64,000 nucleotides of DNA from contig NC_084802.1 in NCBI RefSeq assembly GCF_963169125.1, positions 41,686,607 through 41,750,606 on the forward strand, in the 5' to 3' direction. This DNA is from Humulus lupulus (lineage: Eukaryota; Streptophyta; Magnoliopsida; Rosales; Cannabaceae). A program made the position numbers and the translations under genes. The notes under the pieces are model-generated. The model did not search any database and was not told the DNA's origin. It saw nothing but the letters and a program-made list of their open reading frames with translations. This document shows, in pieces, positions 1 through 11,402 of this stretch (its first letter is position 1; every line of letters begins with the position of its first letter).

Positions 1-540
1 TTAATTAATAATAAAAAAATTAATCATTTATTTATTTATTTATTCCACATATTTAATTATAACTATTTTAAAAGCTGAATAATTAATATGTAATTAATTG
101 AAATTATTTTTATTTAATTAATTATATAACTACTCTTTTATATAATTACTTAATAATTGTTTACATATATTATTTAATACTTACTTTTTAATAAATACAT
201 TTTTAATTATTTAATTTTTATTATTCTCATATCAATTCCTTTCTAAGTTATTAAAATAACTTTTTTCTATAATTTAATATTTATTATATTATTTATTAAT
301 ATTTTATTTATGTACCATTAAACTATTTTTTTAATAATAACAATTTATTAATAACAAATTTATTAAAATCTAAACTTCATAATATTAAAATAATTTTAAT
401 TAAACTATAACAAAAATACATTATAACATTCTAACATTATAATAATAATTTAACAATAATAAAAAATTATCCATGTCCTAATATCTAACAATATTTTCAT
501 ATACTTTAAAACTAAATAAACAAAATAAAAATGTATGAAA
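1..540. other. AT-rich stretch, no gene seen
   Basis: This stretch is very AT-rich, with many short runs of A, T and TTAAT-like words and no reading frame of note. It lies on the inner side of the CACTA terminus at 1398, so it may be an intron or non-coding interior of that element, which would continue to the left of the window. I see no terminal inverted repeat, LTR edge or RNA gene in it. Confidence 0.5.
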
Positions 541-555
541 TACAAAATTACTTAC

Positions 556-598
556 CTGTAGTCAAACAATAGCAAGATTCAGTACTCCCAATGAAGCT
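556..598 (-). other. Predicted 43-nt internal exon on minus strand
   Basis: On the minus strand a T-rich tract ending TTCATATTTCAG at 599 precedes this segment, and GTAAGTAATTTT follows it from 555. Both match plant acceptor and donor consensus well. A further donor (GTCTGG followed by GTATGT) closes an upstream exon at 865, giving a 266-bp intron (599-864). The exon is too short to assign a product. It probably belongs to the CACTA element transcript that starts near the terminus. Confidence 0.5.
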
Positions 599-1034
599 CT
601 GAAATATGAACATATATATATATATTAGTTGTAAGTTAATGGAATATTTAAATTCACTATATATAATTAAGAAAATTGTTCATAACCAAATATTAACCCA
701 AACTTTTTATTATATATGTATTTGATTAAAAATACAATCAGCCAAAACAAATATGAAAAGATATACATGATATTAGAAGAAAAATATAACTCAACTCAAA
801 AATATAACTCAAACAACATCAGAAAAATATAATAGATTACAATAAAAAATATATAACTACATACCCAGACAGATGTGATGAAATAATGTTGAATACAATC
901 CAAAAAACTTTTGAAAATGGTGGATATTGACTCGGACGAACGGAGGCAAATGAGAGTTTTTTTGAGAGATTTCTGAGATTTTTTGGCACTCGGACGAACG
1001 GAGCCGAAGGAGACGGATGGCCAGAATATATAGA

Positions 1035-1385
1035 ATATTATTGCCGGCGGAGGTCCGCCGGCAATAATAGTTCCGCCGGTAATAGTATTTAACGGTAATA
1101 TTTTTATTATTATTACCGGCGGAGCCCGCCGGCAATAATCCGCCGGTAATAAGTGAAAATTAAATTGGGCGGCAGGTTGACCGCGTGAATGAAATTTGAT
1201 TATTGCCGGCGGATTGTCCGCCGGTAATAATCGATTTTCTGCCGGTAATAATTAAATAATTTAAAAAATAAAAACAAAATTAAAAAACATGATTAATACC
1301 GGCGGATTCAGTTTTCCGCCGGTAAAGATAGTATTATTACCGGCGGATTGACTCCGCCGGTAATAGTTCCGCCGGTATACCTGAT
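1035..1385. repeat. Subterminal palindromic repeats of the CACTA element
   Basis: At least ten copies of a CCGGCGG / CCGCCGG core flanked by TTATTA occur here, many paired as short inverted repeats around a 2-8 base loop (for example 1041-1066 and 1336-1362). In CACTA elements such subterminal repeats bind the element-encoded TNPA-like protein; that role is inferred from the family. The last copy abuts the CACTA terminus. Confidence 0.8.
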
Positions 1386-1398
1386 TTTTGTTGTAGTG

Positions 1399-2377
1399 AA
1401 ATAAATGGCTAACTAATCCTGATAATTGGTAATATCATTCTACCCGGGCGGCCATTGTTGCTTCCAGCTCAACTTAGTTTCATCTTGTCGCCATCGAATT
1501 TCTCTTTGCATAAGTTACTAAGATGGATATATATCGTTGAAGACTAGAACCCCAAACGATCAGCAGGACTGATTAATATGTGTATTAGTGTAATTAATGA
1601 GTTTAATAAAGATACAGATTGGGCTGAACAATGTTGAAAGCATCAGGCAATCGACAAAAGGGAAACTTATCAGGATTGACATCCAACAATGAAACTGTTA
1701 CCACTAACCAGGAAAAAGTCTAACCTTTCAAGAGATAAGCTCATGACGGATGAAAGTTGATTCAATATTAATAGATAATCAGTACCAGCTGAGTATTATG
1801 GATAGCTGTCAACATTTAAGCATCCATTAATCTTCTTGGTTAATCATTATATGATGATCCGTATTAGTTGTACACATGTTTAATCTAGTTGTTTCAAATT
1901 AATTAAGTTCCCAATTAGTCTTTGAGGCTAATGACTTATGAACCACATTTCCAAAGTATCATATATACATACTAAAAGTAAAGATATTGAAACCTTTTCA
2001 CTATAGTAACTTATTTTACGTTAGCCACAAGAAATGTGGTATGATAGAGAGAGAAAAAAAAAACGAACAAGCAAGGTGGCATCACAGCTTTACAATGATG
2101 GAAGCACTTGATTGGATCCCCAAGGCATAGAACGCATCTGGTGGGACCAAAATAAAGAGTTACACTTGCACTATTGAAACAGAAAAGAAAAACATTGTGA
2201 GTTTGATGACATGGGTGCTAGTGCCGCAGAAAAAGTTGGCTTCAAAAATCATAAAGCAACTATTGACATGGGAAATTTATTGTTAGTTTGGTAGAATTAG
2301 ATGAAAATGGCAAAAAAGTTAATTAATAATACATGAAACAAGAAATAACAGTCACATACCAAGATAAGAAGGCATAT
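1399..2377. other. Spacer without recognised feature
   Basis: Moderately AT-rich DNA between the CACTA terminus and the solo LTR at 2378. Both strands have frequent stops. I see no LTR edge, inverted repeat or coding similarity. It may be host intergenic or intronic DNA, or old unrecognisable transposon sequence. Confidence 0.4.
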
Positions 2378-4736
2378 TGTACCGCCCTACTTCCTTAGAG
2401 TCGTTACTAAGTGAGTTTAAAATGTACTTTTAACTTGTTAATCGAGGTTTTAAGTCAAGAGTGTGATTAAACCATAAACAGAGTCATAAATTTTGAAAAT
2501 AATTCCATTTACTGAAAATCATAAAGCGTTAACACTTGGGATCCCAAAATACTGTCTAGAAACATTTACAACTCAAAAATATAATTAGAGTCGGCTAAAC
2601 GACAAAATCTAGGTTCAATACAATCATCTCCCAAAATACCCCTGGCCGTGGCAGCCAGGCAGGCCAAACATGTACGTGCCGCTTCACGCTCTCTGTACTC
2701 ATGGTTGGTTGATTTTTCCCTTGCCCTTACCTGCACCACAGAGCACCCGTCAGCTGAAGCCCAGCAAGAAAACCCTCACAAGACGATAACATATGCATAT
2801 CAAACACTTAGCATATAAACAGGCCATCAATAGGCTATACACATACGGCCATGCCGTCCCAGGCGCTATACCAGGCCCTGGGTTCGGGGTCCACACCGTA
2901 AGGATATCCCAGGTATCCTTTAGGGTCTTGCCCTGGCAACTCGCACTCCGCGTGCTAAACGCTGCTCCCGACCCCTTGCCGCACTCAGCCTTGCACTCCA
3001 CGTGCCTAACGCCGTTCTCGGCCCCTTGCCGTTCCCAGCCTCGCCGACCTCGGCCTGCGCCGTTCCTGGCTCTTGCCGAACATTCACACATATGCATACA
3101 TAGCATAACAAAGAAAATACCAAACATGAAAAAACTCAATCAAAGGACTACGCCCTGCAACACAATCATATATGACCTTGACCTGCATACAAGCTCTGTG
3201 GAAGCAGCAGTTTTCTCACCTGTGTCCTGAGCTTCTTGAGCACCGAAATCACGAGCACGGTCCTCTAACCCGAGCCTTGCTGAAAACCTAGTCACAACGC
3301 ACACATAGCACTAACATTACTAACCAATTTATAATCATCTACCGGAACCAACCCCGTGCTCTCGGGACCTCCCGGTTCCCCACACAAGGTAGTGGAAGCG
3401 TCCCCGAGCCCCCTGGGCAAAAGCCTAAAAATTGAAAATTTCCCCTGCCCAGAAATGGCCTAGCGCCGCGGCATTAACCCTTAGGGGCCGCGGCGCCCAG
3501 AATGGTGTCCTTCCCTTGATGCATCCTAGCGCCGCGGCACAGAAGAACAGGGCCGCAGCGCCCATACGCGAACCCATAAATCTGGGTTTTTCCCAAAAAA
3601 ATTTCTCGAGCCAAAACACTCCCAAATCATTACCAAGACATACCTAAATCCCAAATTCATTCCAAAACCCCATATAGACCATCTAACAACTCAGAAACAT
3701 CAACAACAAGCCAAGACACACATTCAAACCCATGATTCACAAATTGGTTTAAAACTTTATAAAACTTAAACCATAACAGAGCATAACCTCAGAAATGCAT
3801 GGAATTCTTACCTCAAACAAGGATTCGACCTTAAGCTTCCTCCAATTCCAACTCCAAGCTAAACCTCTTTTGATTCCTAAGCTGAATTCTCGCACTAACA
3901 AGCCACAAATCCAGCTTTCAACTTCCATTCTCAAACTCTCAAAGTCAAGCTTGGAAACTTAAAGAAAACAGGGATGAATTCCTTACCTCTGAGCTAACGC
4001 CCCTAGTCACAGCAGCCATAACCCTTCAATTCACTAGTCCAAAATCCTCAAGACTCAGCAAGCTCTCAACCATCAAGGAGAGGGAAAAAAGGAAACCGCA
4101 TGGGAGAGAGGGAGAGCTGAGAAGTTCTGTCCTTTTTCTTTCCTTTGCCTTTCTAAAATGTTCTAATATTTCCCAGTCCTTATCTCATCATAACCAGCTG
4201 CCAAAAAGACCCAATTGCCCCTTAAGTTACCCCAAGTCCTCATATGCCACCAATGGCGATTTAGTCTTTTAACACATTCCGCTAAATCCTCGAGTATGCC
4301 TAAAAATCCCCTTTTAATCCCGACACGTCTAAACCATTACTGAGTTACTAACCACCACTCAATAATTCCCGATCATTTTATAATATACCCAAAATACCCC
4401 TAAGCTCCTCCTGAGCTGGGTATTTGACCCCGTTGTGACTTTCTAGCTAAACTGCTCCCTAGGACCATCTCGGATCATGCACCGCGATTATATCACCACC
4501 CACACATTGTATCAATCACAATACACATAAATATAACATTTATGCCCTCAGCGGGATAAAATTAAAAATATGCCCCTAACAATCAAATGGGGCCCACATG
4601 CATATTTAATTCACCTAAACATGCATTTCTAATCACATTCATTAAATTCACATATATTAATACAATATAACAATTATTGCCCTCCAGGCACGCTAATCAA
4701 GGCCCCAAGCCTTATTAGCAAATTTGGGTCTCTACA
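2378..4736 (-). mobile_element. Solo LTR, Tekay-like chromovirus family
   Basis: The plus strand runs from TGTACCGCCCTACTTCCTTAG to GGGTCTCTACA. The whole 2359-bp segment aligns by eye with the LTRs at 15558-17708 and 22600-24728: shared blocks include ATCCCAAAATAC, the TACCAGGCCCT block and a GC-rich GCCGCGGC stretch. It is flanked by CATAT (2373-2377) and CACAT (4737-4741), a 5-bp target duplication with one difference. No internal domain is present on either side, so it is a solo LTR left by LTR-LTR recombination. It lies in the same orientation as the minus-strand Tekay element. Reading frames inside it are incidental. Confidence 0.85.
3440..3585. repeat. GC-rich GCGCCGCGGC repeat block inside LTR
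   Basis: Four imperfect copies of a GCGCCGCGGC word in alternating orientation stand out from the AT-rich surroundings (around 3463, 3487, 3531 and 3551). Equivalent blocks occur in the other Tekay-family LTRs near 16624-16765, 23670-23810 and 63515-63620. They are CpG-dense and can fold into hairpins. Function unknown. Confidence 0.6.
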
Positions 4737-5272
4737 CACATTTTATAAGCTTTATGCTGCTGTAGAAGTTTCTATATGCACCTAAATTTTCAGTAATTGT
4801 TCTCATCAGAAAATCTTTCCTTTTCGTTTCCCTTTCCTTGCATCTTATCTCCAATTCACCTATCACAACAGCATAGAAAATGTGGGCAATTGTTAAGTTA
4901 CGAGAACTCATTACGCTTGTTTTGCATCTGACATGTCACTTTGTCTTCAAAGAATCATATGGTTTGTAACAATGCAAATAACTAATTAATGCAAGGACCT
5001 GCACTTAGAAATAGTGAATAAATAAGACTTCCAGACACAATATAAAATGAGTACAAAACTTAAGTGGGAAAGTTGGTGGCCTAGTGTCTTCTCTTTCAGT
5101 TCTTTTATTTCCAGATGTATACCTTGGCAAGACATGGTCAATCAACAAGAATACTTCCAACAACATAATCTAACCCATGCACACCAGTGACAAGTTACAA
5201 CCAAACCATGGACTTGAAGCCCAAGTCTTAAGTTGATCAAATTAACACAGGCCTTCAAAGCAGCATTGAAAG
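4737..5272. other. Spacer left of Copia1, no gene seen
   Basis: AT-rich DNA between the solo LTR and Copia1. It ends in GAAAG (5268-5272), the left target duplication of Copia1, and continues logically at 14136 on the other side of that element. No motif is recognised. Confidence 0.4.
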
Positions 5273-5514
5273 TAAAAGCACATAACTATAATTGGTTGTT
5301 AGTTGTTAGTTCTCTTTATTAGCATATTTCTGTTACATTGCTTTTAGTTGGTTACAGAGTTAGTTATTCTAACTAATCTCTTCTTTGTAATTTGTAATAA
5401 TGTTTCTATAAATACAATTAACACCTCAGTTCAAAATTAAGGTTTTTCAGTTAAATCTTGTGACTCTTTTCTAAAGTTTCCTCTTAGATTTTCTAGCTTC
5501 ATAAAGCATGTTCA
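5273..5514 (+). repeat. Copia1 5' LTR
   Basis: Starts TAAAAGCACATAAC and ends CATGTTCA. The start is set by the GAAAG target duplication on the left and by the matching start of the right LTR directly after the purine tract. It therefore begins TA, not the usual TG. A TATAAATA box lies at 5407-5414. Confidence 0.85.
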
Positions 5515-5527
5515 TGGTATCAGCGCC
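5515..5527 (+). other. Copia1 primer binding site
   Basis: TGGTATCAGCGCC directly follows the 5' LTR and matches the initiator tRNA-Met primer site of plant copia elements (TGGTATCAGAGC) except in the last bases. Confidence 0.85.
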
Positions 5528-5542
5528 TGTTGAATCACGCCC

Positions 5543-5891
5543 ATGGCACCCTCTTCTCATGACACTCATTCTGACACTGAAATTCCCAATGCTCCTCCAG
5601 CAAATATGACTACTCCGGCGTCCACTACTGCTGCCACTGCTCCAACAACCGCCTTTCCCTCACAACCATGGAATCACTTTTCGAATTCCTTAACCTCTTC
5701 TCTCACGATCAAGTTTGATTGACTCAACTTCTTGGCCTGGAAATCTTAGGTGATTCCCACCGTGATAGGTCATGATCTTGATGACCTCTTGTTTAGTAGC
5801 GACAAGCCTCAGCAATTTTTGATTAATGGCGATTTGAATCCTCTGTACAGTCAATGGAAACGTAAAGATCAACTATTGCTCTCTTGGCTTT
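5543..5891 (+). pseudogene. Copia1 gag, N-terminal part
   Basis: Begins with ATG 28 bases after the LTR and encodes a serine/threonine/proline-rich leader, then a copia Gag start (NFLAWKS, then DQLLLSWL near the end). Gag would form the particle that packages element RNA. In-frame stops are TGA at 5720, where related proteins usually have Arg, and TAG shortly after in place of Gln. Both are C-to-T type changes. The frame is broken at 5891 by the 2-kb solo LTR and resumes at 7920. Confidence 0.75.
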
Positions 5892-7914
5892 TGATAACTC
5901 TACAAAATAGAGTTATTTTACCACTTTTTATGTGCTAATTTGTGTTTAATTCTTGAGTTTTTAATTGATTTATTAAGCTTTTAAGTAATTTTGAATTTAT
6001 TAGTCTTATTTTGATTTTATATTATTTTGTGTGTTTTTATAGTTATTTTGTTGTAAAATGTTGTAGTTAATTATTTAAACTATTATTGTTTAGTTTTTGG
6101 TAAAAAATGTTGTATTATTGAATTTAAATATTAAATATAAATTAAGTTATAATTAATATTTTCAAAGAATTTACTTGATTTATTTATAGTGGAAATATTT
6201 TATTATGATTTAGTTTATGTTTATTTTGTTAGGGAATTTGGTGTATTTTTGCTCTTGAAAAGTAAGAATAATGAAGAAAAAAAAATGGCAAAATTGAAAG
6301 AGAGGTGCTAGAAGTGTCTCAGCCCAGCTGGGCCCGTTTATCTTCCACTCTCCTGAAGCCCAATTCGGTCCAGCCCAGGCCCAGGCCGAAACCACCTCAG
6401 CTGCCCCTTTCAGCCACACCCAGCATTTGCCAGCTGTCCCTCCCTTTAGCCTCCAAGAAGCAGCAAGCCGAATGATCCTTTCATTTGCATCCCTCATCAG
6501 CCTGTCCATTTCGCACACGTGAAACTCCTGCCAGCTTCAACAGCCGCCAGGTGTCACCCTCCTTCAACCTCAACAATAAACTTCCAGCCCACCGTGGGCC
6601 TGCCTCTGTGCTTGGCCCAATCTGAAGGCCTGCTCCATTCCATTCGGCCCAAGCTCCAGCTGCCACCAGCCATGCAGCAGCCACAAGCAGCCCCCATGCA
6701 TGCCATTTTGTGTCTTGAGCCCAATAATGTCCCATTGTCCATTTTGTTCAAAAATACAACTTTTACACAAATTTTTCTACACATTTTATCCCAAAAGATC
6801 ATTATTACATCCTATAATTTACCCATATTTTCCATATTATAATTAATTAAATTAATTTAATCAATTTAATTAATTTAAATTGATTATTTTAATACATCAT
6901 TTTTGGCTATAAATAAGGGATGTAGGGTGTCCATTTGAGGAGGGGAGGTTACTATACCATAGTTTCTACACATTCAAAACCTCTCAATTCTCTTCATCTT
7001 CATCTTCTTTTTGGTTATTTTCTATGTATTTTTAGAGGAAAAATTTGGGAGTTTCTCCAAATTTTCCTATTTATGTTTGTAATTTTTAGTTTGTAATTTC
7101 TACTCTAGTTATGTGCTTCTAATCTTTTTCATAAGATTATTAAGATCATGATGAAGCAACTTGTAACTAGGTAATATTTATGTTGTATGTTGATTTCCCT
7201 TGTAATGCAACAAGTTTATGGATTTTTCTTCTTCATATATTTCTTTCATCTTAAATATCTTGTATTTTAGATTGTTAGAACATATTTACACTTTGTTCTT
7301 CATTAGTGCATAAACATAATATTCTTTGTGTAAGATGTGTCATTAAATTGTACACATCCATGCTTAGAACAAAAATATTATGTTTTGCCTTATAAATAAT
7401 GTTCATTGATTTATTTGTTATTTCATTAGATTGATTTACACTAAATGCTTTGAAATTATAATTTTGAAAAGTGAAGAAAAATCCTATCTTTTTAGAAGTA
7501 ATTTGTGCTTAAAATTATAAATCTATTTAGAAAATGATACTTTAAATTATTTTAACTATCACTAAAACTTGAGAATCAATATACTAATAAATATTATTAA
7601 ACTTACATTTTGTGGATTCTAGTATCTTAATAATCTTTTCTTTTAACACTTATTTTCAACTCATTATTGCTTTATTTTTATTATCTTAAATAGCTTTATT
7701 TTTCAATCTTTTATTTTATGTTCATAATATTAAAACTCATCAATCTTTGGAGCTAGGTTAGAATTTATTAATTTTGGTTTAAAATAGTTTTCTTTTCGAT
7801 TTTAGACAACTCCTTTGGGTTCGATCTCGTGCTTACACGACCACTATATTCCATATACGATTCGTGCGCTTGCGAGTTATAAATATTTAAAACATACCCA
7901 TTTTCGGTCAATCA
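5892..7914 (+). mobile_element. Solo LTR, unclassified, inside Copia1 gag
   Basis: A 2023-bp insertion beginning TGATAACTCTACAAAATAGAG and ending CGGTCAATCA, so its ends are TGAT..ATCA. It is flanked by a perfect GCTTT duplication (5887-5891 and 7915-7919). Removing it restores the Copia1 gag context. A TATAAATA box at 6908-6915 supports plus orientation. A GC-richer patch at 6310-6740 contains only incidental frames. Near the end is a GGGTTCGATCTCGTGCTTACACG block, the kind common at the ends of long plant gypsy LTRs. Family not determined. Confidence 0.85.
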
Positions 7915-7919
7915 GCTTT

Positions 7920-8584
7920 GATCTTTTATGACAGAGGTTGTTCTTGCTTCCCTAGCCTCTCATACTATCTCCTTCTCCTTATGGAAGTCCCTTGAACAAT
8001 GATTCTCAAGCCAGTCAAAAGCTCGACTCCTTCAACTCAAAAGTCAACTAGCTAATATCCAGAAAGGAAATCTTTCTATTTCATATTACGTTGACAAGAT
8101 CAAGTCATTATGTGACAATTTGGGGATTGCTGATTATACTGTTAGTGATGATGACATCGAGCTTCAATTGCTCAATGGCCTCGACCCTGAATACGATCCA
8201 ATTGTCTCTGGTAGTACTTCGAATAATGAGTCCAAAACACTTGACGAAATTCAAGCACTTCTCATGGCTCATGAGTGTAGGCTTGAAAGGCATTATAACA
8301 TAGTGGATCTTTCCGCAAAGATGTCTGCTAATCTTACTTTTGGCTCTTCAAGAAATGCTTCTCAAGCTCCTTACACAACCCCTTTCCACAATAATCGAGG
8401 ATCCTCCTATGATTCTTCAAGAACTGGTCCAAGAAACTTCAATAGAGGTCCTCCTTCTTCCAATTCCAGGCCCTTATGTCAAATGTGTTTAAAGCTCGTC
8501 CATACTGCAACCATCTGTCATTACAGGTTTGATAAGGATTTGTCACTCCTAAGATTCCTTCTTCTCAGTCTCGTGCTTACTTAG
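7920..8584 (+). pseudogene. Copia1 gag, C-terminal part
   Basis: Continues the Gag reading after the solo LTR: UBN2/Retrotran_gag_2-like motifs (KSQLANIQKGN, a YVDKIKSLCDNL helix, NGLDPEYDPIV) followed by a low-complexity Ser/Asn/Arg region and a zinc-knuckle remnant (CQMCLKLVHTATICH), read as C-X2-C with a damaged tail. It stops at 8584. A TGA lies near 8000. Confidence 0.75.
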
Positions 8585-9523
8585 CAGATCATGCATCTGA
8601 CCCTGATCCCCAAGCCTATTCTTCTTCCACAATACTTGACTTTGGTGATGACTCAATGTGGTATGCTAACACTGGAGCAACTAACCATCAGCTCAACCCT
8701 ATACTGGTACATAATCCCTTGCTGTGGGGAATGGTAAGAAACTCCTCATCTCTCATATTAGTCAGGCCATTCTTCCTTCCTCTTCCAAATCTCCCTTACA
8801 TTTAAATTCAGTTTTGAAAGTTCATGTTATTACTAAAAATCTTGTCTTAGTTTCCAAATTAGCTAAAGACAATGATGTATTTCTTGAATTTCATAAATCA
8901 TGTTCTTTTGTCAAGGACAAGCAATCGGGGACTGTCTTGCTCAAAGGGAAAGTTAGAAATGGGCTGTACATGCTTGGTGATGACTCCCAAAGACTCTCTT
9001 CCATGGGTCTGCAATGCCATTTAGCCACCACTTTTGATTCATCTTCTAGTGCTTTCAATCATTGTCAAACACTTTCATCCTCATGTAATAAATCATGTAT
9101 TTCTAATTGTAATCATTGTACTGTGTTTTCTTCTTGTACTAAAAATTCAATCAATAAAAATGCAGTTTCCATTGACTCATCTCCTCAAGTTTACTTTACT
9201 TCTACTTTTACTGATATCAATATATGGCATTGCAAACTTTGTCACCCATCTTCTCAAGTCCTAACAAAAATTCTGTCTAAAAGTCCTCATTCAGGATCTA
9301 TTAAAACTCTAAATTTTTGTGAGGCTTGTCAACTAGGGAAAAGTCATAGACTACCCTTTTCCGTGTCTAACACTAGAGCTACCCAGCCTTTGGAACTCAT
9401 ACATACTGACCTTTGGGGGCCAACTTATACTACCTCTAAAGATGGTTACAAATGTTATGTACATTTTCTTGATGATTTTAGCCGATTTACCTGGATTTTT
9501 CCATTGAGTTTGAAGTCACAAGT
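8585..9523 (+). pseudogene. Copia1 pol: protease remnant, GAG-pre-integrase, integrase N-terminus
   Basis: A short protease remnant (DDSMWYANTGATNHQ near 8648-8690, where DSGA-type active sites are usual) leads into an open frame 8724-9548. That frame shows the GAG-pre-integrase zinc site (WHCKLCHPSSQVL; CEACQLGKSHRLPF) and the start of the integrase core (LELIHTDLWGP, first catalytic Asp; YVHFLDDFSRFTWIFPL). The frame is cut at 9523 by the second solo LTR, and integrase resumes at 11403. Integrase would insert element cDNA into the chromosome; it cannot be functional here. Confidence 0.82.
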
Positions 9524-9949
9524 TGTAGCGTCTCAAAATTTTACTTAGTTATATAGTAGTAGCTTGTGCTATAGTATTTTAGTTTTTGTGGTTATTGGTT
9601 CAAGCCGGGATTTATTTGGAAATTCATAGAGATAGTTATGGATTTTATAAGATTAACCTATAGTTTAGAAATATTAATTTTATCATAAGGTTTGATTATT
9701 GAAGCTGGTCGTAGAAATATTATTTATTATAACCTAAGGTTTAGATAGAATAATTAAGAATGCGACATTTGTCACATGTATGTTTATTAAGAATTAAGGA
9801 TTTTAGATGAATAAATTAATCAAGGATAAACCTAGGAAGCCTAGAACCTTCACTCAGATGTTAGCTTCTCGTATTGCTCAGTCAAGATGGTTTTAAACAA
9901 CTTCAAGTGTGCTAAAAGTGTGCAAAAATGTGTTTAATATATCAACGTA

Positions 9950-10062
9950 AGTCGATATATCGCAGCTATAGGGCCTGATATATCGCCTATGATGATGAGG
10001 AAAATATGTCGACTTCGTACAAATGAAACCACAGAGCCTCTGGAATATGGGGGAGGCGATAT
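9950..10062. repeat. Three GATATATCG palindromes in solo LTR
   Basis: GTCGATATATCGC, TGATATATCGCC and GGCGATATATCGG occur within about 110 bp. Two of them are perfect CGATATATCG palindromes. They lie about 190-290 bp upstream of the LTR TATA box, so they could be protein-binding sites. Role unknown. Confidence 0.6.
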
Positions 10063-10746
10063 ATCGGCTCCAATTGTATTTTTTGAAACTTCGTGGAGTC
10101 TGAGCTAGATTCAGTCCTAAAAAACTTGGACTTGCTCTTGAACGATTTTGACCGAGTTCTGGGCATTTGTTGAGCAGAAAATTCAATTTTTATTAATTTA
10201 TTTATTCATTTTAATGCGAGTTAGTTTCACTCCTTGAACTCTATAAATAGGACCCTTCACTCAACCATTTGCATCATCTTCCAAACACTTATCAGAGCCT
10301 GCAACCTTCTAAATTCGTTCTAGAGGGAAACACTAGAGTTTTGGGGTTAAAAGCTTTCAAATCCAAGATTTTATAAACACTTGGGAAGTAAGCTAGAGTG
10401 TGATTTTGGTATTGAGGTGTAGATTGAAGTTCTAAGTTATCTAAGGTACTCTTTATCCCCAGGTTTAGTTCATTGCTATTCCTCTTATTCTTTTCTTTTT
10501 CTTCAAATCCTAACTTGTTATAATGGCTTTTGGTGAGGTGTTTGATTTTCCTTGAAACTTAAGGTTTTCGGTAAGTACTTATCTTGATGGTTTAGATCTT
10601 CTTTTCATCTTCTTTTCTTTAGGAAGCTTATGGTTTTATTGTTTGGTTTTAGGAGTTTCCAATCCCGAACTTGTCTCCAATACCCCGGTTTTGGTAAGGA
10701 AAATAAGTTAGATTTTACGTGATATGATTATGTTTATATGCTATGT

Positions 10747-10790
10747 GTATGTATGTATGTATGTATGTATGTATGTATGTATGTATGTTG
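10747..10790. repeat. (ATGT)n microsatellite
   Basis: About ten tandem ATGT units followed by a run of T. A simple-sequence repeat inside the solo LTR. Confidence 0.95.
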
Positions 10791-11402
10791 TTTTTTTTTT
10801 ATGTTTGTAGTCGCTTGAGAAATATAGTTGCTTAGATAGTAAATAAGCAAATCCCGAGATTTTTATCGTAGACTATAGATGTGTTTAAACCTACCTCTAA
10901 ATAGTAGCAAGAGGACCTAGATGGTTTCTATCACATAATACAATAATGAGTTAATGGCCATTAATATTGTAGTCCAGCTTTATGTTTTATGTTTTACGTC
11001 TTATGTTTTATGTTATGCTTTAGTAGTTTTTCCTCACTGGGCATTAGGCTCATTCTTTTTTATTTAAATGGTGCAGGTAAATGAACATGGAAGATGGGAA
11101 GAATCCCAGGGGCTTTGGCATGTGTATTGGGCGAGGACTAAAGAAATGGGCTGATGGAATCGATCGAGGATGATGTTGATATTTGAGTCTTTTATTTATA
11201 TATTTATGATTTCCGCATTTAGTATTTGAACATTTAAAATAAAGGTTTCATTTTATTTATGATTTTATGTATAAACAATGGGATCTCGTATTTTGGATTT
11301 TCTATAATAAAGTCTATTATTTTATGTATATATCCAAAAGTTAGTATTATGTCTTAGTAGTTTTTAAAGGTCCGAGGCCTTTGAGTTAGTTGGGTCTTTA
11401 CA

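Larger units (their letters stand above)
541..1398 (-). mobile_element. CACTA (En/Spm-like) transposon, one terminal region
   Basis: Read on the minus strand from 1398, the sequence begins CACTACAACAAAAATCAGG, the hallmark terminus of plant CACTA DNA transposons (established family knowledge). It is followed by dense subterminal repeats of the word TTACCGGCGG in both orientations. After the terminus the plus strand reads AAA, a possible 3-bp target duplication. The opposite terminus is not in the window, so the element extends leftward and its size is unknown. Minus-strand splice signals (donor at 864/863, acceptor at 600/599, donor at 555/554) suggest the start of a transposon-encoded transcript that runs left. 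No transposase domain is visible here, so it could be autonomous or a deletion derivative. Confidence 0.8.
9524..11402 (+). mobile_element. Solo LTR, chromovirus-like, inside Copia1 integrase
   Basis: A 1879-bp insertion starting TGTAGCGTCTCAAAATT and ending GTTGGGTCTTTACA, like the TGTAACGTCCCAAATTA..TTACA edges of the Tekay-family LTRs in this window. Flanks are CAAGT (9519-9523) and CAAGC (11403-11407), a 5-bp duplication with one C/T change. The right copy matches the integrase reading. A TATAAATA box lies at 10242-10249. A CTCACTGGGCATTAGGCTCA..GGTGCAGGTAA block (11032-11082) resembles a conserved block in the other Tekay LTRs. Orientation plus. Confidence 0.85.

Noticed and set aside
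2750..3230. Overlapping readings on both strands inside the solo LTR
   Set aside because: LTRs are non-coding here; the readings differ between LTR copies (2750-3230, 15876-16453, 22919-23496) and have no domain.
5293..5302. TGGTTGTTAG as the conventional TG start of the Copia1 LTR
   Set aside because: The target duplication GAAAG and the purine tract both place the edge 20 bases earlier, at TAAA.
5515..5527. Primer binding sites considered as tRNA gene fragments
   Set aside because: Only 13-19 bases complementary to a tRNA 3' end; no tRNA cloverleaf around any of them. No tRNA gene seen in the window.
6210..6842. Cluster of readings on both strands in the 2-kb solo LTR
   Set aside because: GC-richer stretch without stops by chance; no domain, and the segment is bounded by LTR edges and target duplications.
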